The notes under the pieces are model-generated. The model was not told where the DNA came from. It made no database searches and saw nothing but the letters and a program-made list of their open reading frames with translations. This document shows positions 10,611 through 19,399 of a stretch of 64,000 nt of DNA, one piece after another (positions within the stretch are counted from its first letter, which is position 1; each line of letters begins with the position of its first letter). Both the position numbers and the translations under genes were made by a program. This DNA is from Actinosynnema sp. ALI-1.44 (GTDB lineage: Bacteria; Actinomycetota; Actinomycetes; Mycobacteriales; Pseudonocardiaceae), in NCBI RefSeq assembly GCF_001984155.1, contig NZ_MTQO01000048.1:248001-312000 (forward strand), in the 5' to 3' direction.

Positions 10611-10639
10611 TTGGCATTTACATAAGTGCGTGATACAAC
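10611..10639 (+). promoter_or_regulatory. Predicted promoter for the MarR/MFS/ATPase operon, giving a leaderless mRNA
   Basis: TTGGCA (10611-10616) and TACAAC (10634-10639) are 17 bp apart. The expected transcription start falls on the GTG at 10646, so the MarR message would have no leader, consistent with the lack of a ribosome site. Short inverted repeats overlap it (GTGGT-N4-ACCAC at 10586 and ACAA-CTT-TTGT at 10635) and could be the MarR operator. Confidence 0.55.
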
Positions 10640-10645
10640 TTTTGT

Positions 10646-11074
10646 GTGACTCTTCCTGCCGCCGAACTGGTCACGGCGATCGAAAGCGTGACCCGGCTGA
10701 TGAAGCAGCTCAGCCAGGGCACGGGCATGTCGCTCACGGCAGCCGGGGTGCTGTCCACCCTCGACCGGCTGGGGCCGCACCGGCTGACCGAGCTCGCCGC
10801 GTCGGAGAACGTGTCCCAGCCCGCGATGACCCAGCTGATCTCGCGGCTCGGTGACGCCGGGCTCGTCGAGCGCGTCGCCGACGACGCCGACCGCCGCGCC
10901 GTCCAGCTGCACATCACCGACGCCGGACGCGCCCAGCTCGCCTATCGCCGACGGGTCAAGACCGAGCGACTGGAAGAGCTGTTGAGCGGGCTCGACCCGA
11001 AACACCACGAAGCGTTGACCGCCGCGATCCCCGCGATCAACGCACTGACCGACCAAGCGGGGGCCCTGTCATGA
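10646..11074 (+). CDS. MarR-family transcription regulator
   Basis: A 142-residue winged-helix regulator of the MarR family, which usually represses a neighbouring transporter until a small ligand binds. The DNA-binding region is HRLTELAASENVSQPAMTQL followed by wing residues RVADDADRRA, near residues 50-100. It starts with GTG and no ribosome site, in keeping with leaderless transcription. Its stop overlaps the ATG of the MFS-USP gene by 4 bp (ATGA), so the two are translated together; the transporter is the likely target of its control. Confidence 0.92.
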   Translation: MTLPAAELVTAIESVTRLMKQLSQGTGMSLTAAGVLSTLDRLGPHRLTELAASENVSQPAMTQLISRLGDAGLVERVADDADRRAVQLHITDAGRAQLAYRRRVKTERLEELLSGLDPKHHEALTAAIPAINALTDQAGALS

Positions 11075-12723
11075 ATTCCGGCGTGAATTCCAGTACCAGC
11101 AGTCCGTTCAAGCAGCCGAAGGCCGTGTTCGCGGTCGCCTTCGCGTGCGTCGTGTCGTTCATGGGCATCGGGTTGGTCGACCCGATCCTGCCCGCGATCT
11201 CCGCGGACCTGAACGCCACACCGAGCCAGGTGACCCTGCTGTTCACCAGCTACCTGGTGATCACGGCCGTCGCGATGCTGATCACCGGCTGGGTGTCCAG
11301 CCGGATCGGCGCGAAGAAGACGCTGATCGCCGGCCTGGCGATCATCGTGGTGTTCAGCGCGCTGGCCGGCGCGTCGGACAGCATCGGCGGGATCGTCGGC
11401 TTCCGCGCGGGCTGGGGCGTGGGCAACGCCCTGTTCATCGCGACCTCGCTCGCGGTCATCGTGGCGTCGGCGACCAGCGGGTTCGTCGGCGCGATCATCC
11501 TGTACGAGACCGCGCTCGGCCTCGGCATCGCGGTCGGGCCGCTGCTGGGCGGTCTGCTCGGCGAGGTCAGCTGGCGGGGACCGTTCTTCGGCGTCGCCGC
11601 ACTGATGGCGATCGCCCTGATCGCCACGGTCGTCCTGGTCGAGCCACTCCCGAAACCCGCACAGAAGACATCCATCACCGCACCGTTGAAGGCGTTGCGG
11701 CACAGGGGTTTGCTGATCCTGTCGCTGACCGCGCTCTGCTACAACTGGGCGTTCTTCACCGTGCTGGGGTACGCGCCGTTCCCGATGCACCTCGGTGCGA
11801 TCGAACTCGGGTTCGTGTTCTTCGGCTGGGGTGCGCTGGTCGCGGTCTTCTCGGTCTTCGGCGCTCCCCGGCTGCAGCGGCGGTTCGGCATCGCCCGCAC
11901 GCTCTACCTCAACCTCGCCCTGTTCGCACTGGTCGTGCTCGGCATCGGGATCTGGACCGACTCGACGACGACGCTCGTGACACTGGTGATCGTGGCCGGG
12001 GTGTTCATCGGCGTCAACAACACCGTGACCACCCAGGCCGTGATGACGGTCGCGCCGGTCGAGCGGCCGATCGCGTCCGCCGCCTACGGTTTCGTGCGGT
12101 TCATCGGCGGCGGCCTGGCGCCGTTCGCGGCGGGCAAGCTGGTCGAGGCCACCAACGTGCACGTGCCGTTCTACATCGCGTCGGGCGCACTGGTCCTCGG
12201 CATCGGCATCCTTACGTTGGCCCGCAAGGAACTTGCCGACGCCGAGCGCGTGCAGGCCGAGGACAGCGGCGAAGCGGCACCGGTCGCACCGGGCAACGCC
12301 ATCGTGGCCGCGATCGACGACTCCCCCACAGCCGACGCGGTGGTCGACGCCGCCGTGAAGCTGGCAACGCTGCACAACCGGACTGTCCACGTGGTGCACG
12401 TCCAGGAACAGGCTGTGACTGTCAGCGAGGACCCGCGGACGGCCGATGCGTTGATCCGCGAGCAGGTCGCCAGGGCGAAGGGCACGGTCGGCACGGTGCT
12501 GACCGGCGCGACGGACCACGGTGAGGTCGGGCGGCTGATCGCCGACTACGCCGACAAGCTCGGCGCCAAAGCCATCGTGGTCGGCGCGCCCCGGCACGGC
12601 GGGCTGCCCGCGTTGATGGACAACAGCGCCAGCCAGGAACTCTGGCGGCACGCCAAGGCGCACATCCTGATCGTGAACCCCGCCCTCACGGCAGTGCCCG
12701 AGCCCGTAGGCTCGCGTGCGTGA
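11071..12723 (+). CDS. MFS transporter fused to a universal stress protein domain
   Basis: A 550-residue fusion. Residues about 18-390 are a 12-helix major facilitator efflux pump with the loop motif GWVSSRIGAKKTL between helices 2 and 3. Residues about 408-540 are a UspA-like cytoplasmic domain ending in the nucleotide-site pattern GAPRHGGLPALMDNSAS. Known MFS pumps export drugs or metabolites; a fused Usp domain could sense ATP or stress and tune transport, which is inference. It overlaps the MarR gene upstream (ATGA) and the AAA ATPase downstream (GTGA), so the three form one coupled operon. Confidence 0.92.
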   Translation: MNSGVNSSTSSPFKQPKAVFAVAFACVVSFMGIGLVDPILPAISADLNATPSQVTLLFTSYLVITAVAMLITGWVSSRIGAKKTLIAGLAIIVVFSALAGASDSIGGIVGFRAGWGVGNALFIATSLAVIVASATSGFVGAIILYETALGLGIAVGPLLGGLLGEVSWRGPFFGVAALMAIALIATVVLVEPLPKPAQKTSITAPLKALRHRGLLILSLTALCYNWAFFTVLGYAPFPMHLGAIELGFVFFGWGALVAVFSVFGAPRLQRRFGIARTLYLNLALFALVVLGIGIWTDSTTTLVTLVIVAGVFIGVNNTVTTQAVMTVAPVERPIASAAYGFVRFIGGGLAPFAAGKLVEATNVHVPFYIASGALVLGIGILTLARKELADAERVQAEDSGEAAPVAPGNAIVAAIDDSPTADAVVDAAVKLATLHNRTVHVVHVQEQAVTVSEDPRTADALIREQVARAKGTVGTVLTGATDHGEVGRLIADYADKLGAKAIVVGAPRHGGLPALMDNSASQELWRHAKAHILIVNPALTAVPEPVGSRA

Positions 12724-14975
12724 GTTCTCCGCAGATCACGCTGACCGCTCGGCTGTCCCCGTCGGCCATCGACACCCGGCGGGGTGTCGTGCGGCTGCAC
12801 CCGGAGGTCCTTGACGCCCTCGGCCTGCGGCAGTGGGACGCGGTCAGGTTGATCGGCGCACGACCGAGCGTCGCGCTGGCCGCCGAGAGCGACAACCTGC
12901 CCGGCGTCGCCCTGCTCGACGACATCACGCTGACGAACCTGGGAATCGTCGAGGGCTCCGAGGTCGTGGTCTCGCCCGTGACCGTGTCCGCCGCCAGATC
13001 CATCACGGTCGCGGGGTCACGGCTCGCCACGACCGCCGTCACGCCGCAGACGCTGCGGCTGGCGCTGATGGGCAAGGTGTTCACGGTCGGCGACGCCGTC
13101 TCGTTGCTGCCGCAGGACCTCGCGCCGCCACCCGGGGCGGACGTGACCGCAGCGCGGCAGCGGCTGTCCCAGGCCATCGGGATGACCTGGACGAACGAGC
13201 TGATCACGATCACCGCGTCCGACCCGGACGGCTGCGTGGCGGTGGCACCGTCCACAGTGGTCAACTGGCGGGACGGCGCGCGCGGCGGCGCCGGACCCGC
13301 GCAGACCACCGCGGGCACCACCCAGGCCACGGCCCAGACAACGGGGCAGAGCCAGGTCATCGAGGACGCGGTGATCGTCGCCGAGGAACTCGACACGTCA
13401 CCGGCTGAGGCGCCGCTGCCGGTCGCCGACCTGGTCGGGGCCGTCGACGCGGCCCGCAAACTCACCGAATGGCTGGAGCTGGCCTTCCAACGGCCCGAAC
13501 TGCTGCGGAAGCTCGGGGCGGAGCCCCGGCTCGGCGCGTTGGTCAGCGGCCCGGAGGGCGTCGGCAAGGCGACCCTGGTCCGCGCGGTCGCGAACGCGGT
13601 CGACGCCAGGATCATCGAGATCGCGGCGCCGTCGATCGCCGTACTGGAAGCCAACGCCGCCGCGGGCCAGGTCCGCGCGGCCATCGCCGAAGCCGGGCGG
13701 AACACCCCGGCGGTCCTGCTGGTGACCGATGTGGACGCGTTGCTGCCCGCGACCAATCCCCCGCCGGTCGCCACGATCGTGCTGGACTCGTTGCGCAACG
13801 CCGTGAACACGCCACGCCTGGCGATCGTCGCGACGACAGCGCACCCCGAGGCGATCGACCCGCGGCTGCGCACCGTCGAACTCCTCGACCGCGAGCTCGC
13901 CCTTCCGTTGCCGACGGGCAAAACCCGCACCGAGCTGCTGCGCGTGCTGATGCGCGACGTGCCGACCGAGTCCGATGTGGACTTCAGCGTCGTCGCGGAC
14001 CGCACACCGGGGTTCGTGGTCGCCGACCTGGTCGCGTTGCGCCGGGAGGCGTCGGTCCGCGCCGCGCTGCGCCAGAAGGACTCCCCCGAGCCGAAGATCT
14101 GGGCGGAGGATCTGGTCGGGGCGTTGGAGACCGTCCGGCCGACTTCGATGTCCTCTTCGGACAACCTGCAGACCGGCGGGTTGACCCTGGACGCCGTCGG
14201 CGACATGGCCGAGGTCAAGCAGTCGCTCACCGAGGCGGTGCTGTGGCCGTTGCAGTATCCGGATTCCTTCGCCCGCCTTGGTGTTCAGCCGCCACGCGGT
14301 GTCCTGCTCTACGGCCCGCCCGGCTGCGGCAAGACGTTCCTGATCCGCGCGCTGGCCGGTAGCGGCCGGTTGAACGTGATGTCGGTCAAGGGCGCCGAGC
14401 TGATGGACAAGTGGGTCGGCGAGTCCGAGCGTGCCGTGCGTGAGCTGTTCCGCCGGGCCGCCGAAGCCTCACCCACCATGGTCTTCCTCGACGAGGTCGA
14501 CGCGTTGGCCCCGCGCCGCGGCCAGTCCAGCGACTCCGGCGTCGGTGACCGCGTCGTCGCCGCGTTGCTCACCGAGTTGGACGGCGTCGAGCCGTTGCGG
14601 GACGTGATCGTGGTCGGCGCGACCAACCGGCCCGAGCTGATCGACCCGGCGTTGCTGCGGCCAGGCCGGCTGGAGCGGATCATCTACGTGCCGCCGCCCG
14701 ACGGCGAGGCACGCGCGGCGATCCTGCGCTCGTCCGCCCGCAACACCCCGTTGGCCGACGACGTCGACCTGGACGCCTTGGCGGACAACCTCGACCGCTA
14801 CTCGGCCGCGGACTGCGCCGCCTTGATACGGGAAGCCGCGCTGACCGCCATGCGCGAATCGCTCGATGCCACCGTGGTCACGGGCGCGCACCTGGACACA
14901 GCCAGGGAAACGGTTCGCCCGTCCCTCGACCCCGCCCAACTGGCCTCGCTCGAGGCGTACGCCCAGTCCCGTTAA
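12720..14975 (+). CDS. CDC48/VCP-like AAA ATPase with a degenerate first ATPase module
   Basis: A 751-residue homologue of M. tuberculosis Rv0435c and distant kin of CDC48/p97, which unfolds or extracts proteins. The N-domain is a double-psi-barrel-like region (residues 1-100). The first AAA module (about 250-440) has an altered Walker A, GPEGVGKAT, and Walker B ending DVD where DE is usual, so it may bind but not hydrolyse ATP. The second module (about 490-730) is intact: GPPGCGKT, FLDEVDAL, ATNRPELIDPALLRPGR. There is no proteasome-docking HbYX tail. Start GTG overlaps the MFS stop by 4 bp. Confidence 0.93.
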   Translation: MSSPQITLTARLSPSAIDTRRGVVRLHPEVLDALGLRQWDAVRLIGARPSVALAAESDNLPGVALLDDITLTNLGIVEGSEVVVSPVTVSAARSITVAGSRLATTAVTPQTLRLALMGKVFTVGDAVSLLPQDLAPPPGADVTAARQRLSQAIGMTWTNELITITASDPDGCVAVAPSTVVNWRDGARGGAGPAQTTAGTTQATAQTTGQSQVIEDAVIVAEELDTSPAEAPLPVADLVGAVDAARKLTEWLELAFQRPELLRKLGAEPRLGALVSGPEGVGKATLVRAVANAVDARIIEIAAPSIAVLEANAAAGQVRAAIAEAGRNTPAVLLVTDVDALLPATNPPPVATIVLDSLRNAVNTPRLAIVATTAHPEAIDPRLRTVELLDRELALPLPTGKTRTELLRVLMRDVPTESDVDFSVVADRTPGFVVADLVALRREASVRAALRQKDSPEPKIWAEDLVGALETVRPTSMSSSDNLQTGGLTLDAVGDMAEVKQSLTEAVLWPLQYPDSFARLGVQPPRGVLLYGPPGCGKTFLIRALAGSGRLNVMSVKGAELMDKWVGESERAVRELFRRAAEASPTMVFLDEVDALAPRRGQSSDSGVGDRVVAALLTELDGVEPLRDVIVVGATNRPELIDPALLRPGRLERIIYVPPPDGEARAAILRSSARNTPLADDVDLDALADNLDRYSAADCAALIREAALTAMRESLDATVVTGAHLDTARETVRPSLDPAQLASLEAYAQSR

Positions 14976-14981
14976 CCCCGT

Positions 14982-15034
14982 GCAACCAATGTGGCCTTCG
15001 TTGCGTTTTGAGCACCGAAGGCCACATTGGTTGC
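14982..15034. terminator. Bidirectional terminator palindrome, family A copy 1
   Basis: A perfect 19-bp inverted repeat (GCAACCAATGTGGCCTTCG and its complement) with a 15-nt loop lies between the convergent ATPase and protease genes. The left arm and loop start are nearly identical to the palindrome at 27797-27853, so both belong to one dispersed family. Confidence 0.85.
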
Positions 15035-15041
15035 CAAGCTT

Positions 15042-15941
15042 TTAGCGGACGGAGAGTTCGGTCGGCGTCGCGAAGACGTCGACCATCGCGCCGCCGCGCA
15101 ACACCGTCACCGGCAGCTCGGCACCGATCGCCTCGGCGAAGAGCTGCTTCTGGATGCCCTGCGCGTCGCTGACCTGTTCGCGCCCGACCGTGAGCACGAG
15201 GTCGCCCGCGTGCAGACCGGCCCGGTGCGCCGGGCTGCCCGCCACGACCTCGACCACCCGCAGGCCCGCTTTCTGGCCGGTGCGCGCGGCGACGTCGTCC
15301 GGGATCGGCGCGGGCATGCTGACCAGGCCGAGGAAGGCCCGGCGGACCCGGCCGTCGGCGACCAGCGTCCGCACGATCCGCATGGTCGTCGTGTTCACCG
15401 GCACCGCGAGGCCCAGCCCGAACCCGGCGACCGCCGTGTTGATCCCGACCACGTGGCCCTGCCAGTCCGCGAGCGCCCCGCCGGAGTTGCCGGGGTTGAG
15501 CGCGGCGTCGGTCTGGATGACGTCCTCGATCACCCTGGCCGCTTTGCCTTGCCGCACCGGTAAAGCCCGGCCGAGTGCGCTCACGACGCCCGCCGTGACC
15601 GACCCGTTGAGACCGAGCGGGTTGCCGACCGCGACGACCAACTGGCCGACTTCGAGCTGGTCGGCGTTGCCGAGCGTCGCGGGCGGCGGGATGTCACCGC
15701 GTGCGCTCAGCACAGCCAGGTCCGAGAGCGGGTCTGAGCCGACGACCTCGAACGAGGCGTCGCTGCCGTCCGCGAACGTCGCCGTGCCGCGTCTCGCGGT
15801 TCCGACGACGTGCGCGTTCGTGAGCAACCGGCCGTTCTCGAACACCACTGCCGAGCCGCTGCCGTTGTCCAACCGCACGCTCGCGACGTGCGGGGTCACC
15901 GATTTGGCGACGGAGACCACTGTCCTGGAGTACTCGTCCAC
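15042..15941 (-). CDS. HtrA/DegP-like serine protease with PDZ domain
   Basis: A trypsin-like protease of the S1C family, about 299 residues. The catalytic triad is visible: His in TNAHVVG, Asp in SDLAVLS, Ser in GNSGGALA. A C-terminal PDZ domain (about 215-290, with SPAHRAGLHAGDLVL) would bind protein C-termini. No signal peptide or clear membrane helix is seen, so it may act in the cytoplasm. The frame stays open to a GTG at 16013; the GTG at 15941 (VDEYSRTVVSVAKSV) fits the family N-terminus better, and the real start is uncertain. It converges on the AAA ATPase. Confidence 0.88.
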   Translation of the reverse strand: MDEYSRTVVSVAKSVTPHVASVRLDNGSGSAVVFENGRLLTNAHVVGTARRGTATFADGSDASFEVVGSDPLSDLAVLSARGDIPPPATLGNADQLEVGQLVVAVGNPLGLNGSVTAGVVSALGRALPVRQGKAARVIEDVIQTDAALNPGNSGGALADWQGHVVGINTAVAGFGLGLAVPVNTTTMRIVRTLVADGRVRRAFLGLVSMPAPIPDDVAARTGQKAGLRVVEVVAGSPAHRAGLHAGDLVLTVGREQVSDAQGIQKQLFAEAIGAELPVTVLRGGAMVDVFATPTELSVR

Positions 15942-16035
15942 AGCCACCACCGCCCATGCCGCGATTACACCGTTGCACCCTTTTACAACGTTACCTGGGC
16001 GTGCGTGTTCCACGGACCCGCTGAGCAGGGGATCC

Positions 16036-16668
16036 TTACTTGGACTTCGGGTTGTATTCCTTGGTGACGATCACGATGATGCCCGGCGAGGCGTTCTTGA
16101 TGCCGTCGAACCGCGGTTCCGGCCGCAGGCCGAACTGCTGCGCCAACTCCTTGGCCTGCGCCTCCTCGGCCGTGCCAGGCCGGTAGTAGACCGTCGTTTC
16201 GGCGATCTTGCCCTGGTGCGGGCCCGTGTCGACCACGTTCCAGCCACCGGCACGAAAGTCGTTGGCGGCCCGCTCGGCCAGGTGCTCGACGAAGCTGTTG
16301 TTGTAGACGCGCACCGGCTCAGTCCGGTTCGGCTGCTGCTGCGGCGGCGGGGCAGGCGGCTGGGACGCCGGAGGCGGCGGCGTGGCGCTCGTCGGCGGGG
16401 CGGGCGTGCTCGCACTGGACGGCGGCGTTGACGGCAGCGTTGACGGCGGCGTTGACGGCGCACTGCTCGGCACGCTCGGCTCACCGCTTGACGCAGGCGG
16501 CGGCTGTTGCGACTCGGAGGTCGGCGGGGGCTGGGCGCCCGGATCCGAATCATCACCCCCGACCAGTTGGATGACGCCGATCACCACTGCTACGAGTGCG
16601 AGCGCGAGCAGACCAAGCCCAGCCAGGCGCGCCGGCCGGGTCGGTCCTGACTGCTCAGGGGTGGTCAT
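16036..16668 (-). CDS. Membrane-anchored LytR_C domain protein
   Basis: A 210-residue protein with one N-terminal membrane helix (LAGLGLLALALVAVVIGVIQ, residues 15-35), a long Pro/Ser/Thr linker built partly from 15-bp DNA repeats (16420-16460), and an outer LytR_C domain (about 115-205, VRVYNNSFVEHLAERAANDF). LytR_C domains are common in actinobacterial envelope proteins linked to cell-wall polymer attachment; this one lacks the LytR-CpsA-Psr catalytic domain. Its position matches Rv0431. Its ATG overlaps the stop of the DUF3263 gene upstream by 4 bp, so the two are coupled. Confidence 0.88.
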   Translation of the reverse strand: MTTPEQSGPTRPARLAGLGLLALALVAVVIGVIQLVGGDDSDPGAQPPPTSESQQPPPASSGEPSVPSSAPSTPPSTLPSTPPSSASTPAPPTSATPPPPASQPPAPPPQQQPNRTEPVRVYNNSFVEHLAERAANDFRAGGWNVVDTGPHQGKIAETTVYYRPGTAEEAQAKELAQQFGLRPEPRFDGIKNASPGIIVIVTKEYNPKSK

Positions 16669-16961
16669 GTTTTGTCGACACCCAGCCTTCGTGCCCCACG
16701 AACCCTGACGCGACCGGTGCGCAGCCTGCGAAGGCGTTTCACCAGCATCGGATCGGCCACCAGGGCTTCGTGCTTTTCGATGAGGTCATTGACCAACTGG
16801 TAGTAACGGGTCGGCGAGATGCCGAAGATCTCCCTGATCGCCTGGTCCTTCGCGCCGGCGTACTTCCACCACTGGCGCTCGAAGGCGAGGATCACCCGTT
16901 CCCGCTCGGTCAGACCGTCGTGCGGCCCACCTTCGGGGACCAGTGCCTCTGCGGCGTCCAT
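16665..16961 (-). CDS. DUF3263 protein
   Basis: A 98-residue protein of family DUF3263, the counterpart of Rv0430. It contains a helix-turn-helix-like segment, REIFGISPTRYYQLVNDLI (about 43-62), and a very basic C-terminus (KRLRRLRTGRVRVRGARR), suggesting DNA binding. No function is established. GAGGAG precedes the ATG. It is the first gene of a pair with the LytR_C gene and is divergent from def; an 18-bp inverted repeat between them may be its own operator. Confidence 0.88.
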   Translation of the reverse strand: MDAAEALVPEGGPHDGLTERERVILAFERQWWKYAGAKDQAIREIFGISPTRYYQLVNDLIEKHEALVADPMLVKRLRRLRTGRVRVRGARRLGVDKT

Positions 16962-17004
16962 CCGGCTCCTCGGCTCGCGCTCGGGAATCCCTTACCCGTC
17001 TGAG

Positions 17005-17022
17005 AATCACACGTGTGTGATT
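17005..17022. promoter_or_regulatory. Inverted repeat between the DUF3263 gene and def, candidate operator
   Basis: AATCACAC-GT-GTGTGATT: perfect 8-bp arms around 2 bp. It sits 44 bp upstream of the DUF3263 start and about 100 bp upstream of def, in the divergent promoter region. It resembles but does not match the BldD box (one base too long). The bound regulator is unknown. Confidence 0.6.
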
Positions 17023-17119
17023 TCCGCTGTGTCATTACATCACGCCCCCGCCCGGGACTGTCGGCCATGTCACCCGGCGCGTCCGGGTCGATGTGTTGCC
17101 GCTGGATAACATGTCGACC

Positions 17120-17692
17120 ATGGCTGTACACCCGATCCGCGTTGTCGGCGACCCGGTTCTGCACAACCCCACCGACAAAGTTGCCACATTCGACGCCGAA
17201 CTGCAGCAGCTCGTCGAAGACATGTTCGAGACGATGGCGGCTGCCAACGGAGTCGGCCTCGCGGCCAACCAGATCGGCATCCCGCTACGGCTGTTCGTCT
17301 ACGACTGCCCGGACGACGACAAAGTCCGCCACCGCGGCCTCGTGGTCAACCCGGTGCTGGAGACCACGGAACGCCCGGAGACCATGCCGGACCCCGACCA
17401 CGACTACGAGGGCTGCCTGTCCGTGCCGGGCGAGACGTACCCGACCGGCCGCGCGACATGGGCCCGCGTCACCGGCCAGGACGCCGAAGGCAACGAGATC
17501 ACGGTGGAGGGCACGGGCTTCTTCGCCCGCTGCCTGCAGCACGAGACCGACCACCTCGACGGCCTGCTGTACCTGGACCGGCTCGTGGGTCGCTACGCGA
17601 AGCAGTCGAAGAAGATGCTGAAGTCCAACGGCTGGGGCGTTCCGGGACTGTCCTGGGATCCGGCGACCCAACCGGATCCGTTCCAGGACTGA
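17120..17692 (+). CDS. def: Peptide deformylase
   Basis: A 190-residue metalloenzyme that removes the formyl group from the first methionine of new proteins. All three motifs are present: [18 protein letters not shown] and QHETDHLDG, whose Cys and two His hold the metal. ATG at 17120 ([16 protein letters not shown]) aligns with the mycobacterial start (Rv0429c); an ATG at 17111 is possible, and neither has a strong ribosome site. It faces the DUF3263 gene across a 158-bp divergent promoter region. Confidence 0.96.
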   Translation: MAVHPIRVVGDPVLHNPTDKVATFDAELQQLVEDMFETMAAANGVGLAANQIGIPLRLFVYDCPDDDKVRHRGLVVNPVLETTERPETMPDPDHDYEGCLSVPGETYPTGRATWARVTGQDAEGNEITVEGTGFFARCLQHETDHLDGLLYLDRLVGRYAKQSKKMLKSNGWGVPGLSWDPATQPDPFQD

Positions 17693-17774
17693 CGAGCCCC
17701 CGGCTGACGGACGTTGCCGGTCTGCTCCGGGGAGGCATATCGTCGTACGCAGAAGCGTCCGGCCAGGGGGAAGA

Positions 17775-18515
17775 GTGCGGCAACCCAACCTCTACGCGGT
17801 ACTAGGAGTGTCGCGCACCGCGTCGGCCAACGAGATCAGGTCGGCGCACCGAAGACTCGCGAAACAGGTGCACCCCGACCTTGAGGACGGCGACGAGGAG
17901 CAGTTCCGTCTCGTGCAGCTGGCCTTCGAGACGCTGAGCGACCCCGACAAGCGCGCGAGCTACGACAACGCCCGCCCGTCCCGGGTGCCCAGGCCGAGGC
18001 AGTCGTGGCCGACGGGCGAGTCCGAGCCGCGGAAGTCCGGCCAGTACCGCAAGCGCTATCCGGGGTCGCTGCGGCCGATTCGGGACTGGAAGCCCGGCCC
18101 GTGCTGGGAGTGCGGCAGGCGCGACGGCCAACCGCTGATGCACATCCGGATGGAGAAGCACGGCTCCCAGACGCACATCGTCGGCATCCCGCTCTGCGGC
18201 ACCTGCACGACGCCCATCCCGAACTTGCCGATCGCGACCTCCGACTTCGTGGTGTTCTCCGTCGCGCTCGTCGTCGCGGCGGCCATCGTGGCCGGCTGCC
18301 TGCTGCTCGGCCTGCCAGGTCTTCCGGTCGGCGCGCAGGTGACCTTCTGGACTTCGTGCGCGGCTCTGCTGCTGGGCGTCCCGCCGATGGTCGTCGACTA
18401 CCGGCGGCGGATCCCGTCGGGCTACCGGCGACGCGCGACCATCCTGGTCGACTACGTCGCCGATCACCCGACCGTGTCGCGGTTGCTGGACAAGGGCTAT
18501 CTGATCGTCACCTAG
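17775..18515 (+). CDS. Membrane-bound DnaJ-domain protein
   Basis: A 246-residue protein with an N-terminal J domain (residues 4-66, HPD in KQVHPDLEDG), which stimulates DnaK. A zinc-ribbon-like pair follows (CWEC near 112, CGTC near 142), then two membrane helices (about 157-182 and 188-208). The J domain faces the cytoplasm, so it may bring DnaK to the membrane. Start GTG has a GGGGGAA site. Its stop shares the bases CTAG with the stop of the oppositely running gene. Confidence 0.85.
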   Translation: MRQPNLYAVLGVSRTASANEIRSAHRRLAKQVHPDLEDGDEEQFRLVQLAFETLSDPDKRASYDNARPSRVPRPRQSWPTGESEPRKSGQYRKRYPGSLRPIRDWKPGPCWECGRRDGQPLMHIRMEKHGSQTHIVGIPLCGTCTTPIPNLPIATSDFVVFSVALVVAAAIVAGCLLLGLPGLPVGAQVTFWTSCAALLLGVPPMVVDYRRRIPSGYRRRATILVDYVADHPTVSRLLDKGYLIVT

Positions 18516-19399
18516 GGCTTGAGCGCTTCCAGGATCTCCTGCGCGGTCTCCGTCGCGCTCTCGGTCGACACGTCCGGGTTGCCGATCCGCTCGTCCCAGT
18601 TGAGGTCGTAGAACAACTCCGTCACACCCTGCTCGCCCAGCCACTCGGCGTCCGCGCGGATCTGCGAGAACGAGCCGGACAGGCGTCCCGCACGCTCACC
18701 GGGGCGCACCACGCCCCGCACGACCACGCGGACGGCCGCCGGGTCCTTGCCCGCTTCGGCAGCGCCCTCGCGGACGACGGCGATCTCGTCGGCGATGGCT
18801 TCGAGATCCGTGGCGCTGCGGGACATCCAGCCGTCCGCGATCCGCCCGGCCCGCCTCAGCGCGGCGGGCGCGACCCCGCCGAGCAGCACCTGCGGCCCGA
18901 TCGGCTTCGGGGCCATCCTGGTCGGCGGCACGGTGTAGAACTCGCCGTCGAAGCTGCTCACCTCATCGGCCCAGAGCGTGCGCAGGACCCGCACGTACTC
19001 CGTCGTCCGAGGGCCGCGGCGTTCCATCGACGCGCCGGTGGCGACGAACTCCTCCTGCTGCCAGCCCGCGCCGAGGCCGAGGTCCAGGCGGCCACGGGAC
19101 ACCACGTCCAGGGTCGCCGCCTGCTTGGCCAGGTAGGTCGGCGACACGAACGGGAAGTTGATCAGGGACACGCCCAGCCTGATCGTGGACGTCCGCGCCG
19201 CCATGAAAGACAGCGCCACCAGCGGGTCGAGGACACTCCGGTAGACCGGGTCGAGCGCCTCGCGGTCCGCCGGGGTCAGCAGCCGGTGAAACGTCCACAG
19301 CGACGAGTACCCCAGTTGCTCCGCCGACTCGGCGAACCGGGTCAAGTTGTCGGGAGTCGCCCATGCGCCCGAGACCGGGGCGCCGAATCCGATCTTCAT
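18512..19399 (-). CDS. F420-dependent luciferase-like oxidoreductase
   Basis: A 295-residue TIM-barrel flavin/F420 enzyme of the LLM class. Evidence: N-terminus MKIGFGAPVSGAWATPDNL, then GVSLINFPFVSPTYLAKQAATL, the GRLDLGLGAGWQQEEF stretch and VLLGGVAPAALRRAGRIADG. Such enzymes oxidise or reduce varied small molecules with coenzyme F420; the substrate is unknown. ATG at 19399 overlaps the stop of the upstream zinc-ribbon gene (ATGA), so the two are co-translated. Its TAG stop overlaps the TAG of the convergent DnaJ gene. Confidence 0.9.
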   Translation of the reverse strand: MKIGFGAPVSGAWATPDNLTRFAESAEQLGYSSLWTFHRLLTPADREALDPVYRSVLDPLVALSFMAARTSTIRLGVSLINFPFVSPTYLAKQAATLDVVSRGRLDLGLGAGWQQEEFVATGASMERRGPRTTEYVRVLRTLWADEVSSFDGEFYTVPPTRMAPKPIGPQVLLGGVAPAALRRAGRIADGWMSRSATDLEAIADEIAVVREGAAEAGKDPAAVRVVVRGVVRPGERAGRLSGSFSQIRADAEWLGEQGVTELFYDLNWDERIGNPDVSTESATETAQEILEALKP

